From Symbiodinium natans (taxonomy: Eukaryota; Sar; Dinophyceae; Suessiales; Symbiodiniaceae), in NCBI GenBank assembly GCA_905221605.1, contig CAJNDS010001713.1, positions 656,001 to 720,000 on the forward strand: a stretch of 64,000 nucleotides of DNA, given 5' to 3'. The translations under genes were made by a program, and so were the position numbers. The notes beneath the pieces were generated by a model. That model did not search any database. It had not been told where the DNA came from and was given only the letters and a program-made list of their open reading frames with translations. Shown piece by piece: positions 39,351 through 51,355 of this stretch (position 1 is the stretch's first letter; the number at the start of each line of letters is the position of its first letter).

Positions 39351-41540
39351 AAGGCTCTGTGGTACCTTTTTGGGGTAGTATACTGGAATCCCCTATACCT
39401 AACCCAAAAAGGAACTACATTAGTACCTTTTTGGGGTAGTATACTAGAATCCCCTATGCCTAACCCAAAAAGGAACTACATTGGAGCCTTTGGGTAGGGC
39501 CCAGAGTAGGCCCTTGCGCACTTTTTGAGGGCTTATAAGTACCCTTACAAGCCGCCTTGGTACCAAGAAGGGCAGCCTTCTTATTTTTTGGGTGACTCCT
39601 GGATGTAGAAATTCTTAAAGTCACCCTTGGATCTTCGCTTTACCTTCCGCTTCGCTTTTCCGAAAGCCAAAATTATAGGGTTTGTAAGGGAGGGGGGGTC
39701 ATGGGTGTACCCGAAACCCTAAACCCTAAACCCTAAACCCTTAAGAACACTATGACAAACCAAGCAAAGCTGCAGGGCCAGGCGGCCCTTGCGGGGCCCT
39801 TGCTGCCCATCTTCCGCTCGAGCCCGCAGCTTAGACCCAGGGTCTCTTCTCACTTCTGCCGGCAGGGTTTAGGGTTTTGGGTTTTGGGTTTTGGGTTTTG
39901 GGTTCTGAGTTTAGGGTTTATAAGGGTTTTCGGGTTTAGGGCTTCGGTTCTTAGGGAAGTGACGCGCCCAGGCGTGCGGACGGCGACAGCTACCACGACA
40001 ACCACCGTTGTCCCAATGCCCCTCGCTGACACACCCACTTTGGAGACCATATGCGGGCCATAGGGACAGCAGGTTTGCGAGTGCCGTTTCCCGAAGAGGT
40101 GTGTGGGCTCCAATCCTGAAAGACGATGCCGTTACTCCTCGGCCTAAAGCTATCCGAGGACAAGTCCCCGAATGGTCCAGCTGCAGGGCGTTATGCTCAT
40201 GTCGGTGTCCGACGTATCTGTGAAACTTGGATTCGCATCAGCTAGATCCCCCGAAGCCTGGCCTTAACCACTTATTGGATGGACTGCTTCTGAACGGGTC
40301 CCCCCCCCCCCCCCCCCAAGTCAATAGACGGAGTCTCTGGCTTTGAAAGTGCTGAACGGGGGCTGCCTTGGGGCAGACCATGGTCGGGGTCCCTGCCGTG
40401 ACGTGGAGGTTCGAATTGCGAAAGCTGAGGTTTGAGGATGCGAGGAATGCATCAGTGCTGGAGCAGGCAAGCGTGTGTTTTGAAAAAAAATTTGAGGCAA
40501 CCTAAATACGAGGACCGAATTCGACACGTGGTTTGCTACTATGATGGACGCCACAGTGAGGACCCTGGTGGAGAGATATTCCAGCGGTAGTAGTCATGCT
40601 TTGAAGACAATGATGTAGACACATCAGGTGCTCACATGCTGGGGTTGCGTCAGGAAGGAGGATCGTGCGATAATTCAACCAGCTGCGACATGCTAAGTGC
40701 AACGACGGGCCCCCTACCTCCCGTGCTCCTGGTTTGGTTAGGATAGTTTGTGCTTTGGGCGGCACTGACACTGAAAAAAAACGGGGCGTGGCGTTCAAAG
40801 CTTTGAAAGTGCAGTGGGATGGCTAGCGAGGCCCCACTTGCGAGCAGTGTCATTGTGGGCCTCAGACTGAATCGGTGCTCTTCGGTTATGGGTTGCAACT
40901 CGGTTGATGGACCGATGGGCTCAGCTCAACTCTCCCGGTAGCCTCGACTTGTCCCTGCGGAGTGAACCCCTTTGGGGTGCGTGACACTGCGGGTGGGCTG
41001 AGCCCTGCTTCATTGAAGTCGCGCCCCTTTTTGTTACAAGAAAAAGAAACCCACGGCCCTCCTCCTGATGGGAACATCGCAGGGGCGGTGTCTCTTTACC
41101 TGGGGGTACCCCCCCCCTCTACCCCCCGGCAGAGCCAACTTTGCCTGGAGCCAAATCCTTCTGAGCCTGTGACACCCCTATACACCCTCAATCCTCAATG
41201 GAGGGCCGCCTGACAAGTTCCTTGGAGCTTCCTGGTCAGGCTTCTTTGGCCCCAACATGTGGTCTTAATGGTGAAATGTGAAAGCTCACAGCGGCGGGTG
41301 GCGGGAAAGAAGCAATGAAAATAGTTGGACTGCACTGCCTTCGCGTGACGTGCCGCCCCTCCTCACCCCTGGGTGTGCCGGGGCACCCTCTCCACATGGT
41401 ATTTACTGCTGCTGCTCGGCGAGACGCCCGAAACCCTAAGCCCTCACCCCAAGCCCTAAACTTAAACCCTAAACCCCAAACCCCAAACCCGAAACCCGAA
41501 ACCCGATAAACCCTAAACCCACGCAAAATTCAGACGTCAG
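39330..41540. other. Mixed region, no recognised gene
   Basis: A 60-bp segment (CCTTTTTGGGGTAGTATACT ... CCCAAAAAGGAACTACATT) is duplicated in tandem at 39367-39486. CCCTAAA lies at 39713-39741 and TTTTGGG variants at 39866-39905. A plus-strand stretch at 39965-40063 is Thr-rich (TATATTTTTV). A C run lies at 40303-40318. The segment 40320-41230 has no arrays and is partly open on both strands, but I recognise nothing. C-run and CCCTAAA/CCCGAAA patches follow at 41111-41130 and 41427-41520. Confidence 0.4.
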
Positions 41541-43630
41541 GCCAGCAAGGAGACGCTTGTTGCCAGCGTGGGGGAGCTGGCCCTTCCGGACCAGGCCCCC
41601 GTGTAGTTTAGGGTTTATAGGGTGTAGGGTGTAGGGTTTAGGGTTTAGGGCTTAGAATGCAAAGCGCAGGATGGGAACCCCTATTTCCCTACTTGGGTTC
41701 TGAGTAGCGAGGCTTTCGCCAGCCTCCAAGTATAGGCAACAGAAAGTAACGCAGCTCCCGAGCTTCAGGCAGCTGGGGCACAGAAACAGAAGACAGCCCT
41801 AAACCCCAAACCCCAAACCCTATACCCTAGACCCTAAACCCTAAACCCTAAAGCCTAAACCCTAAAGCCTAAACACTATAAACCCTAGACCCTAGACCCT
41901 AAACCCTAAACCCTAAACCTAAACCCTAAAACTCTCTGCGCTGAGGCCGAGACCATCCAAGTCAACTGGAGCGCAAGCTCTACGGAGAGCAGGAGGTTGA
42001 GGCGAGAGCAGTTTCTGCACACTTTGGGTTTAGGGTTTAGGGTTTAGGGTTTAGGGTTTAGGGTTTAGGGTTTAGGGTTCAGAGTCTAGGCAGAGTGCCC
42101 CCAAGAGTTGCCCGGACACGCAGATCTGCAAAGCACTTGCGCTTGCCACTGCTTTCCCCTTGATTCATGAGCTTGCGCCGAAGATCCTGATTCTTGTGCC
42201 GGGATGTTGCTCGGTCGTTCCCTAAACCCTAAACCCTAAACCCTAAACCCTAAACCCTATTATAAAATTAACCCGAAACTCTACATGACGAGGCGGCTCT
42301 CTGAGCAGACGCGTCTTGGCAGAAGTCGGGATGGCCAGACTAGGCGTCTTAAAGTTTGGGGCGCGGGTACATTAGGGTTTCGGGTTTCGGGTTCAGGGTT
42401 TAGGGTTTGGGGTTTAGGGTTGAGGGTTTAGGGTTTCGGCTTTTTCCATTCCTTTCCTGTTGGAGCTTCTGTTCTTGGGCGATAAGCCCTCTTCCCCAAA
42501 CCTTTGCACTGTTAAAGTGCGGGCTGATGTGACCGATCTCCCTCTGCGCTGCGTGGCTGCGTCTGATCCTGTCTGATCCTGAGGCCTTGTGGGCCACAGG
42601 AAGGAACCAACATCCAGCTGAACTACGCTCTTCGGCTGGCCAAGGGTTGCGCAGGGCGTCCCTTCATGTACAGCAGCTTCCCTAAACCCCAAACCCTAAA
42701 CCCCAAACCCTAAACCCCAAGCCCTAAACCCTAAACCAGCTTATCCGATGTTCGCGGGAGGGGGGGAGGGGGCCCGCGTTTCACAGGTCTGGCCCCTCTT
42801 CTCAGCCGACCTGGCCCAGACCAAAGCGGCGCGGCTCCAGCAGCAGCCTGGATGCGAAGATTAGGGTTTAGGGTTTGGGGTTTAGGGTTTGGGGTTTAGG
42901 ATTTAGGGTTTAGGGTTCAGGGTTTAGGGTTTCGGGTTTGGGGTTTAGGGTTTAGGGCGTTGAGGGATGTTGAGGGTTTAGGGTTCAGATCTTGCTGTGC
43001 ATCGGCGCATTTCGGTGTTAGGGGAGGTTCAGGGGATTCCCTACACCCGACCCTAACCCCTACAGAACCCCTCTCCAAAACCTCACTGTGTTGGCCCCCA
43101 AGCAATTCCTTCCCAGAGGGGTCCATCTCTATTATCATTGTGGAATCCGGTACATCTTCACAGGTAGGATAAGGGGGTTCTGAAAAGGGACCCTTCTTAA
43201 CCCTCTCCTGGCTCTCTTAAACAGGGACCTTATTCAGAGGGTCTACATCCCCTACCCTAAACCCTAAACCCTAAACCCTAAACCCTAAACCCTAAAACTT
43301 TTGTGCTTCGAACAGCGCAACGAGGCAGTCGCGGAGCAGCCTGACGGTCTTGATGACCGGATTCCTGCGCCAGCAGCCGGCTTTGGCTACTCAGCTCATG
43401 GCCGAAAGTGGCCCAAGGCGTTCTATGTGAGGCCTCAGAACTCTTCCCCAGGTTTAGGGTTTAGGTTTAGAGTTATTCGGTCATTGATGCCCTTCGCATC
43501 CTCAGGTGGACATCAGCGTTTCGGTGCAGTGCCTGTCAACCGCCGTCGTTGAGCCGCCGCTTCGACGCGCAAGAAGCCGTGAGCCTGCGGCCAAAGTCTT
43601 CCTAAAGGCAATCCCGTTCCCCGAATGCCA
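41540..43630 (+). other. Scattered plus-strand candidate exons among TTTAGGG arrays
   Basis: Open, protein-like pieces lie between arrays: about 41540-41605 (ASKETLVASVGELALP, stop), 41940-42025 (AETIQVNWSASSTESRR), 42600-42680 after a CACAG acceptor (TNIQLNYALRLAKGC, GRPFMYSS), 42787-42860 after CACAG (VWPLFSADLAQTKAARL), 43305-43450 (EQPDGLDDRIPAPAAGFGY, HGRKWPKAFYV) and 43505-43660 after CTCAG (VDISVSVQCLSTAVVEPP). Arrays lie at 41625-41650, 41801-41932, 42026-42078, 42220-42259, 42373-42440, 42680-42737, 42865-42955 and 43255-43300. They probably belong to one or two genes of unknown function. Confidence 0.4.
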
Positions 43631-43936
43631 CCCTCCCCACCCCCCAAAGAGGTGCAGCACCCTATACGGGCTTACTTATAGGTCAAGACTGAGTTGACTG
43701 GAACAACTTGGGTTAACTTCGATTGCTTGTGGTGGCAGCTGCCTTGCTGCCAGTTGGCCGAGGGACTTTCTGTCAACTTCCACAGAGCAGGCTTCCCAGG
43801 CAGCTTGGACTGCATCAGAACCACTGCTTCCTCTAGTTCCCGGAGTGCCAGGATGCAAAGTGGAGTGTCAGGGGCAGCAGGGTTTAGGGTTTAGGGTTTA
43901 GGGTTTAGGGTTTAGGGTTTAGGGTTTATAACAGTG

Positions 43937-44320
43937 TCAACTGCAGGAGCCTGGAAACTCTTCCACTCCAGCACCGAGCTCTACAACCACATCGGGCTCC
44001 AGCACATTGCCGCAGGAAGCCTGGCAAGAACCTGATGTCAATCCCCAGCGCAATGTCACGGCAGGAGTCTGCAAACTCTTCCACTCCAGCACCAAGCTCT
44101 ACAACCACATCGGGCTCCAGCACGTTGCCCCAGGAAGCCTGGCAACAGAAAGCTTTTTCATAGGCCCTGCACTCCAAGTGACCCTGGGCAGGAAAAGAAC
44201 CTTATGTCAGTCCATAGCGCAATGTCACAGGAGGAGTCTGCAAACTCTTCTACTCCAGCACCAAGCTCTACAACCATATCGGCGTCCAGCACGTTGCCCC
44301 AGGAAGACTGGCCGCATTCT
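43937..44320 (+). repeat. Three tandem copies of a Ser/Thr-rich coding-like segment
   Basis: AACTCTTCCACTCCAGCACC, AGCTCTACAACCACATCGGG and CTCCAGCACGTTGCCCCAGG recur at about 43954, 44070 and 44243. In one frame each reads NSSTPAPSSTTTSGSSTLPQ, like the linkers of the mucin-like genes. The frame is not continuous between copies, so these may be exons or decayed copies. A TTTAGGG array lies just before (43878-43925). Related Ser/Thr pieces follow the CA satellite at 45550-45585 and 45826-45890. Confidence 0.6.
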
Positions 44321-44439
44321 GCACACAAGCAGTCAGAATTCCAAATTTTGCAACGCAAAGCCAGAGACGCATACATGCACACAGACAAACACGTAGGCAG
44401 ACAGACAGGCTGACAGACAGACAGACACAGACCCAGACG

Positions 44440-44947
44440 GCTCAGACACAGATGCAGACAGACGCACACACACACACAAAAAAAAGTTACACACACACAC
44501 AGAGTTACACGCGTACACACAGTTACACACTAACACACAGTTACACACACACACACACTAACACACAGTTACGCACTCACACACTTCCACACAGTTACAC
44601 ACACACACACACGTACACACAGTTACACACTCACACACTAACACACAGTTGCACACACACACACACACGTACACACAGTTACACACTCACACACTCACAC
44701 ACAGTTACACACACACACACACAGTTACACACACACACACAGAGTTACACACACACACAGTTACGCACATACACACACACACAGAGTCACACACAAACAC
44801 ACACACACACACACACACACAGACACAGACACAGACACGGACACGGACACCGACACAGACACAGACACAGACACAGACACAGACACAGACACAGTCACAG
44901 TCACAGTCACAGTCACAGTCACACACACAGACAGACACAGACACAGT

Positions 44948-44978
<31 letters not shown>

Positions 44979-45407
44979 ACGCACGCACGCACGCACGCAC
45001 GCACGCGCACGTACGCACACGCACGCACACGCACGCACACGCACGCACACGCACGCACACGCACGCGCACGTACGCACACGCACACACGCACACACGCAC
45101 ACACGCACACACGCACACACGCACACGCACACACGCACACACACGCACACACGCACACACGCACACGCACGCACCCACGCACACACACACACGCACACAC
45201 GCACACACGCACACACGCACACACGCACACACGCACACACGCACACACGCACACACGCACACACGCACACACGCACACACGCACACACGCACACACGCAC
45301 ACACGCACACACGCACACGCACACACGCACACGCACACGCGCGCACACACACACACACCCACACACACGCACACGCCCACGCACCCACGCACCCACGCAC
45401 GCACCCA

Positions 45408-45443
<36 letters not shown>

Positions 45444-45505
45444 CAGAGTTACACACACTCACACACTCACGCACTCACACACAGTCACACACACAGACAG
45501 ATATT
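44440..45505. repeat. 1.1 kb CA-type satellite with changing sub-motifs
   Basis: Successive blocks are ACACAGTTACACAC (44480-44780), ACAGAC (44818-44895), CAGTCA (44892-44920), CACG-rich GCAC (44985-45070), a regular CACACACG octamer (45070-45330), and ACGC (45380-45445). The sudden motif changes suggest growth by slippage plus block duplication. Long open frames on both strands are by-products. Confidence 0.95.
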
Positions 45506-45509
45506 CTGC

Positions 45510-46640
45510 CCAGCAGCCTGGCAGGCCGGTGACGAAACGGTGCGCACAACAGCGTCGAGCTCCAGCACCACAGCATTCCAGGAACCTTGGCTTGGTAGAG
45601 AGAGACGCAAAAATGTCAAGTTTATGGCCCGAGGGCGACTCACTTGTGCTAAGCTTGTCCAATGCATGGAACAGCCTTAGCCGTGATCGAGATATGCAGG
45701 TTCTGATTGTTATATGATGGCATTATATTATTTGTATTCACAAATATCATATATTCATGTTTCTTATGTTCTTGTATGATAGAATTGCTGTATGCTTACA
45801 TAAGTAAAGTATGCAGGCCGAAACCCTCTCGAGCACGTCCACTCCGAGCACGACATCGTCAAGCTCCAGCACAACGTCGATGATGCTACCTGCTGCGCCA
45901 TGGTGGCATGGTCAACGTGTAGCGCATGTGGGTGTTTACGAAAATAAAGGTACCCCTAAAACAGAGCCCACAGAGACCCCGTCCCAGCTCGTAGGATTCC
46001 CTTATTATTATTATTATTATGATTATTTTAAGGACCCCAATAAGGTACCCCTGATTTCGGAAACCCCCATTTCGGAAACCCCGGAAACACTAAACCCTAA
46101 ACCCGAGTGGACGAGGCAACTCCTGTCGAGATCTCTAGAGTGGGTGCATTGACGAAACCCGAGTGGAGAGCAGGGGGGGCTCCCTTCGTTCCCTATCAAG
46201 GCTCCCCCCCGGAGTTTCCAAGGTGCTCTCGCTCGCAAGGGCAGAGACGCAAGCTGCAACTGGCGTGACGTCAGCTGTTTTCTGGCCAGACTTCGGCTGT
46301 AATCGGCATATCTTGGGCTTAGGGTGCAAGGGGTTATGTAAAGGGTTTAGGGGCAGTTGTAGGAGTTTTGGTTTATAGGATTTCGGGTTTAGGGATGTGC
46401 TGCAGCTGCGCGTCGCCTTCCAAAATGCAAGTTTCTGACACATGCAAGCCTAAGTTTAAGTCGTTAACATGACGTTCAAGAAGGAGTAGGTGAGGCTTTT
46501 GTGTTTCTTTTTGCCCTTGGCCCTTGGTGGTGGTCGTTCCGCAATTGTCGTCGTATAGTCGTCGTCACCGTCGTGGACTACAACTGCCAGCCACCCTCCC
46601 AACAAATAGGGTTTAGGGTTTAGGGATTAGGGTTTAGGGT
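45510..46640. other. Ser/Thr-rich remnants and repeats
   Basis: Plus-strand Ser/Thr-rich stretches at 45540-45590 and 45826-45895, AT-rich DNA at 45700-45800, an ATT microsatellite (46004-46024), and a segment 45945-46085 with GGACCCCAATAAGGTACCCC similar to the intron 37885-38024. No complete gene. Confidence 0.4.
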
Positions 46641-46659
46641 TTAGGGCCAGTTCGGAACG

Positions 46660-47007
46660 TGTGCGTGCGTGCTGCGTGGGCGTGCTTGCGAGGGCCATAG
46701 CAGAGAGAAAGGGCAACAGGAGTGGAAGCGGCTAACCTTCGGCCAGTTTGCCGTGAGCCAGTCCACTAAAGGGACGTTTTCAGTGAACTGTCACGGGAAT
46801 TTCGTGACATGCCCTCAATCCTATGAACCAGACAATCTGAACCCGGAAACGTCAAGCAACCCTATACACCCTCAACACCCTGGAGCCAAAGACCCTAAGA
46901 GCCCCGGTGGTTCCTGCACTGAGAAGCCCCAGGTTGTGATAGCAGGCCTGCTCGCGATTGGTGCAATCACCTGGTGGGCGCCAGCCCCAGCTGGTGTTCA
47001 ATCATGA
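46660..47007 (+). CDS. Unrecognised open reading frame, possible exon
   Basis: The frame is open for about 110 codons to TGA at 47005 (WKRLTFGQFAVSQSTKG, then a Pro/Asn-rich part, then VVIAGLLAIGAITWWAP, which is hydrophobic). No array falls inside it, unlike its surroundings. A TTTAGGG patch precedes and CCCTAAA follows (47014-47039). No family recognised; no clear ATG context. Confidence 0.35.
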   Translation, partial: CACVLRGRACEGHSREKGQQEWKRLTFGQFAVSQSTKGTFSVNCHGNFVTCPQSYEPDNLNPETSSNPIHPQHPGAKDPKSPGGSCTEKPQVVIAGLLAIGAITWWAPAPAGVQS

Positions 47008-47971
47008 AGAGAGCCGTAAACCCTAAACCCTAAACCCTCTTGTTTGCTGGATGCCAATGAAAAGCACATCTCTAGGAGTCATGTGGGAAGTTCCCTCAAT
47101 GAGCGTCCCCTCTTGGGGGGGGGGGGGTGCTCATGATACGAGTCTTCGGGTTGCCTTCGGGTTGTTCGGGTTTTATGGGGCTCCTGTTGATTTTTAAAAG
47201 GGTTTGCGGGGTTTAGGCGTTGTAGGTTTAGGATTTATGAAATTCAGGGCTTATAGTTATAGACCTCACACCATGAGGCTGGCAGCATGTGTGGGTCATT
47301 CAGGAGCGTCACCTCGTAGGTTCTTGCTCAAGTATACGGTTCCTGCTACGACGGGGACGTAGTCCAGAACAACCTCCATTTGCTGAGGCATGCGTCTGCC
47401 TCCGAAAGCATTCCGCTGTGGCGCCCAGCACCAGCGAGGCCGCATCAGAAGTGGCTCTGCGCAATGCTGCGCAGCTGAGAAATGCAGGGCTATAAGAGGA
47501 AACTCCATGGTCACAGCTCCCGTGTCAGCGCGGCGCGCCTGTATCAGCGACTCCCATATTGTTGCTGAACGGTGGTTCCTTAAACCCTCAACCTCAAAGC
47601 CCTGAACCCTGCAGGCCTTCCTGGCCGTAGTTGCTGAGACGTCTGAGACGGAGTCAGCCCAACGAGCTTCTTGGACGCACTGGCACAGAGGCACAAAACA
47701 GAAACCGTAGACCGGCGCAGATCAGCGCGGCACACTTGAGAGTTCATGGGCTTAGAAAGGGTAGAAGATAATCTATAGCATAATCTGCTAGTCTTACCCC
47801 TAAACCCTAAACCCTAAACCCTAAACCCTAAACCCTAAACCCTAAACCCTAAACCCTAAACCCTGAAGAAGAGCCATCTCGCAGCTTGGCTTGAGGCCCC
47901 AAAGCCCTGTCTGTGCCCTGAGGCCCCGAGCGGAAGAGCCGAGCCGGACGCCGATCCAGGGGAGCCCGACG

Positions 47972-48192
47972 TCTAATATAGGGGTCGGAATGATTAGGGT
48001 TTAGGTTTAGGGTTTAGGGTTTAGGGTTTAGGGTTTAGGGTTTGGGGTTTGGGGTTTGGGGTTTAGGGTTTAGGGTTTGGGGTTTAGGGAAAAGATAGGG
48101 GTCGGAATAGATACTGGTAGTATTATTCCCTTAGGGTCTCTTTATAGTGACCCCCAAAACCCTGTTCTAATTATCAGGCCCCTATATTAGAG
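47972..48192. mobile_element. Family F element split by a TTTAGGG array
   Basis: TCTAATATAGGGGTCGGAAT at the left and CAGGCCCCTATATTAGA at the right are inverted repeats. A TTTAGGG/TTTGGGG array (47996-48090) lies inside, after which GATAGGGGTCGGAAT repeats the left end sequence. The left-end motif therefore occurs on both sides of the array. Confidence 0.8.
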
Positions 48193-48251
48193 CATCGCGT
48201 TTTTCACGTTTCACATAGCATCCCTTTTCGGTGATTTTCCCCCATTATCTG

Positions 48252-48332
48252 AGGGTAGTTGCATGGTCCCTCCATATGGTAGGGGGCTCTCCCCTTTTCA
48301 GGGCCCATGCTACGGGATCATGCAGCTACCCG
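48252..48332. mobile_element. Short TIR element
   Basis: GGGTAGTTGCATGGTCCC at the left is mirrored by GGGATCATGCAGCTACCC at the right; about 81 bp, single clear copy. Confidence 0.65.
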
Positions 48333-48529
48333 AAGATACTAGTGTCATAGTGTCGCTCCAGACTTTCGATGAAAATGCACCCTTTTCAACACATGCCTGG
48401 CGTAGTCACGGCATGTCGATATGCCTTCAGACCCGCGGCCAATGGAATCGTCAGACGGAAGCAGTGTGGATGTTGCTTCTCCCTACAATGAGAAGATCCT
48501 AAACCCTAAGCCCAAAACCCCCAAAGCTG

Positions 48530-49505
48530 TGGTTGTGCTGTGGGTCTTCCGTTACTGCACCTGCCGTTGCTCGAAAAACCTCGATGGAGTGCAGAGCTGA
48601 TGCAGACGCTGCGCTGCGCCAACTCGCTTCCAAAGTGAGTCGAGGTGTGAGGCTCCGGCAATTAGCCAAAAAAGTGCAGAGTTTGGGGTGGTTTGGGAGG
48701 CACAGTTGCAGGGCTGTTGGAGCTGAGACGATGGCTTAAGTACTGGCAAGCAGATTCGCCATTGAACAAGGAAGACGATAAGTGAGAGAAAGAGAGAGAG
48801 AGAGGAATGAAGGATACGTTTATGTACGGGCATATCTGTGTAGTCCGTGACTGTGTGTGTATGTGTGTTGTGGAATTTGGCTCCTCGGAAGACTGTTGCT
48901 GTAGTCACCACGGGGCACGACATGTGAGTTCCTACTTATTTGGTCACTGGACCCGCGCACATGGCCCATGGAACATGGAGTTCAACTCTAAGAAGCCCAA
49001 CCCTGAACGCGCAAAAGTCGACTTCAACATCGCAAACAGCCCACAAGCCAAGCCACTTGGCCTAGTCACACGCCCGCGATGCACGTAACCTCGCCTGGCC
49101 AGAGCCTGAGAGGCAAAGTACTCTGTGATGAGTGATGGCATATACGACTATTTGCTTAAGAATCCCAAAAGATCATTCAAAAAACAATCCCTATATATAA
49201 CCCAGAAGTATGAATATTAATCATCCCTATATTACCCTGAATAAGGAAGTATAGCAGACGGTTCAGAGATCAGAGAGTTCCTGTCATGTTCACAAGATGC
49301 CCTCAAATCGTTCTTGGCTGAGCCGTGCACCATCCGGCAAGGGCCCAAGGAGGAGTTGAACGGGTTTAGGTTTTAGGTTTTAGGGTTTAGGGTTTAGGGT
49401 TTAGGGTACATGAAACACCCTCACACTCAAAGGCGCCAGAGGAGAGCGAGGATGAGGGGATGGTGCTCACAGGCTCTCTGGGCTTGGACCGGAAGTTTCC
49501 TAAAA
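48530..49505 (+). other. Candidate exons of an unrecognised gene
   Basis: Plus-strand pieces: 48545-48739 (RADADAALRQLASKVSRG), 48925-49089 (WNMEFNSKKPNPERAKVDF), 49265-49362 after a family H element (EIREFLSCSQDALKSFL) and 49408-49500 after a TTTAGGG array (KAPEESEDEGMVLTGSLG). Each is open and protein-like, but splice points were not worked out. A short GA run lies at 48784-48803. Confidence 0.4.
49146..49262. mobile_element. Family H element
   Basis: ACTATTTGCTTAAGAATCCC and ATTACCCTGAATAAGGAAG match the copy at 63879-63988. Confidence 0.6.
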
Positions 49506-49730
49506 GGTCCCCTTAGGGTTAAGGGTTTAGGGTTTAGGGTTTGGGAGTGTTGGGGTTTAGGGTTTAAGGTATGGGGTTTAGTGTTTAAGCTTCAGGGTGA
49601 CAAGTCCCTTATATCCCTTTTTTTGCAGGGTTTGGGGTTCCCCAGTAATCCCCTACGGTGCACTTTTATTCCTAGGTTACTCCTGGGTCTACTAAAGTTC
49701 CCTTACCTTAAGGGGACCTATTTGGCATGT

Positions 49731-50018
49731 TCCGCCCTTCTTATACTGACTCACAGTCCTGAAGAGGGATTATCATCGGGGGGTGCCAAAATCCTTATCA
49801 AGGACTGTTAGTATAAAGGCGAAAACATCCCAAAGACCAAATCTGAACCCTACAAAGGGTTTTATGGTTCATATTGGAAATATGTTGAACCCTGAAAAGG
49901 GTCTATGGCTTCATAGACCTCAATAGGAATCATAGTAGTATAGGGTATATGAGTTTGAAAACCCAATTTAGTTGGTTAGGGTATATGACTCCAATCTTAG
50001 GGTTCATTTGGTGCCCAT
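49731..50018. mobile_element. Family C element joined to a family B element
   Basis: Family C: TTTGGCATGTTCCGCCCTTC ... GAAAACATCCCAAAG (49731-49834). Family B: GACCAAATCTGAACCCTACA ... TTAGGGTTCATTTGGTGCCC (about 49832-50018), longer than usual, with the TATATGA(C/G)T motif twice. Confidence 0.65.
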
Positions 50019-51078
50019 GAAAAATGTACCTTTCTCTGCTCGTGCGTCTTACAGACAGCAAGGGGGGGGGGGGGGGGCTTGCGATTAAGAGAGCCTTGAT
50101 GAGAATAATCATCATCATCGCAAACTTATTATCGCCATAATGATGACCAGATGATACCCAGAACCATAGTAGCGAAAAAAGAGTAAGAAGCGTAGCAGTA
50201 ATAACAGCAAGAACTAACAACAAACAACAATAGGAACCAAGAAGACTAAGAATAAGAAGAATAACAATAGTAACAACAAGAGGAACAAAGAACGATAATT
50301 AGAAGAAGCCAGCTCGGCGGAGAGGCATCTTCATTACACTCCTCCCCCTTCTGGCAGAGTCCACTCGATGCAGCTACGTGCCCCGGCGGCCCACTTGATT
50401 GATGTAGTTTTATTCTTTTTCCTTTCATATATGTGTTATTTGTTTTTCGGGGGGGGGGGGGGGGGTTAGGGTTTTTATTCACCCTCAATCCTTTAAACCC
50501 TAAGCCCACATGGCAGGGTACGATACGAACAGTGGTGACCCCAATCGTTTGGTCATCTGTCCACACGCATCGCCCCCCCACCCCCCCATCCCCCCCCGCC
50601 CCCATCCCACCCCCCCCACCCCCCCCCCCCCCCCCCCACCCCCCGATCGCACACCCCGCCCCCCAAAAAACGCAAGCCCGTAATCACATATTGTATTACT
50701 ATCGCCCACTATAAAGAGCAGTTATTTGCGGGCGTGAGCACAATAACTATGGTGTTTTTTCCGTTCGCCCAAAGGCCTCATGAGAAGAAGCGTATGTCTC
50801 TAGCCTTCTGAGTCACTGTTTTATCACTCATAATCTTATACTACTACGCCTTCGACGTTTCTGTGCACTGTTGTTCATAATCTTGTATCAATACGCCGTC
50901 GACATTTCTGTGCCAACTCAAAATGAGAAGCCTTGGTCATTATAGCCCAGTGTGTATACTGGGGTTCAGGGCCCTCCGTTTCAAGCAGCGGTGTGCTTTA
51001 AGCCCGAAAAAACCGTATGGTCAGTTCCTGAAATAAGGGAGGCGCCCTTGGAACAAGGACCCCCAAAGGGGAGCAGTG

Positions 51079-51237
51079 ACCCTAGACCCTAAACCCTAAA
51101 CCCTAAACCCTAAACCCTAAACCCTAAACCCTAAACCCTAAACCCTAAACCCTAAACCCTAAACCCTAAACCCTAATTAAACCCTAAACCCTAAACCCTA
51201 AACCCTAAACCCTAAACCCTAAACCCTAAACCCTAAG
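51079..51237. repeat. Long CCCTAAA array
   Basis: About 22 heptamers, nearly perfect, with one CCCTAATTAAACCC junction at 51171 shared with 6719-6777. Confidence 0.9.
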
Positions 51238-51244
51238 TAAGACC

Positions 51245-51355
51245 GAAACCTGATTCACGAGCAGGCACCGGGTGATGCCTGCTTGGATGGCGGGATACTG
51301 GTACGGGATGAGCCCGCCTTCGAATGCTCCTTCTCCACAGGTCCGACTGAGGGTT
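51245..51355 (+). CDS. Isolated candidate exon between two telomere-type arrays
   Basis: About 35 open codons (HEQAPGDACLDGGILVRDE) run between the CCCTAAA array and a TTTAGGG array (51351-51400). Unrecognised; it could belong to the mucin-like gene that follows or to another gene. Confidence 0.35.

Larger units (their letters stand above)
47008..48520. other. Mostly repeats; weak open frame
   Basis: A plus-strand open stretch at about 47350-47486 (APSTSEAASEVALRNAAQL) overlaps a 132-codon minus-strand frame, and neither is decisive. CCCTAAA array 47797-47865, family F element 47972-48192 and a TIR element 48252-48332. A stretch at 48340-48500 is open but short. Confidence 0.4.
49505..51245. 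other. TIR elements, microsatellites and a long CCCTAAA array; no gene seen
   Basis: TTTAGGG 49512-49585; family A-like segment 49610-49695; adjoining family C (49731-49834) and B (49832-50018) elements; G run 50060-50077; AAC/AAT-rich DNA 50100-50300; G run 50449-50466; C-rich block 50570-50645; CCCTAAA array 51079-51237. Confidence 0.6.

Noticed and set aside
40320-41080. A minus-strand gene from overlapping open frames
   Set aside because: Frames are short, overlap in several phases, and no motif or splice pattern ties them together.
44440-45717. Long His/Thr-rich or Cys/Val-rich proteins (up to 421 codons, both strands)
   Set aside because: They are translations of the CA satellite and open in nearly all frames.
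47296-47694. A 132-codon minus-strand protein
   Set aside because: The plus strand is also open with comparable composition, the start is not ATG-supported, and no motif decides between them.
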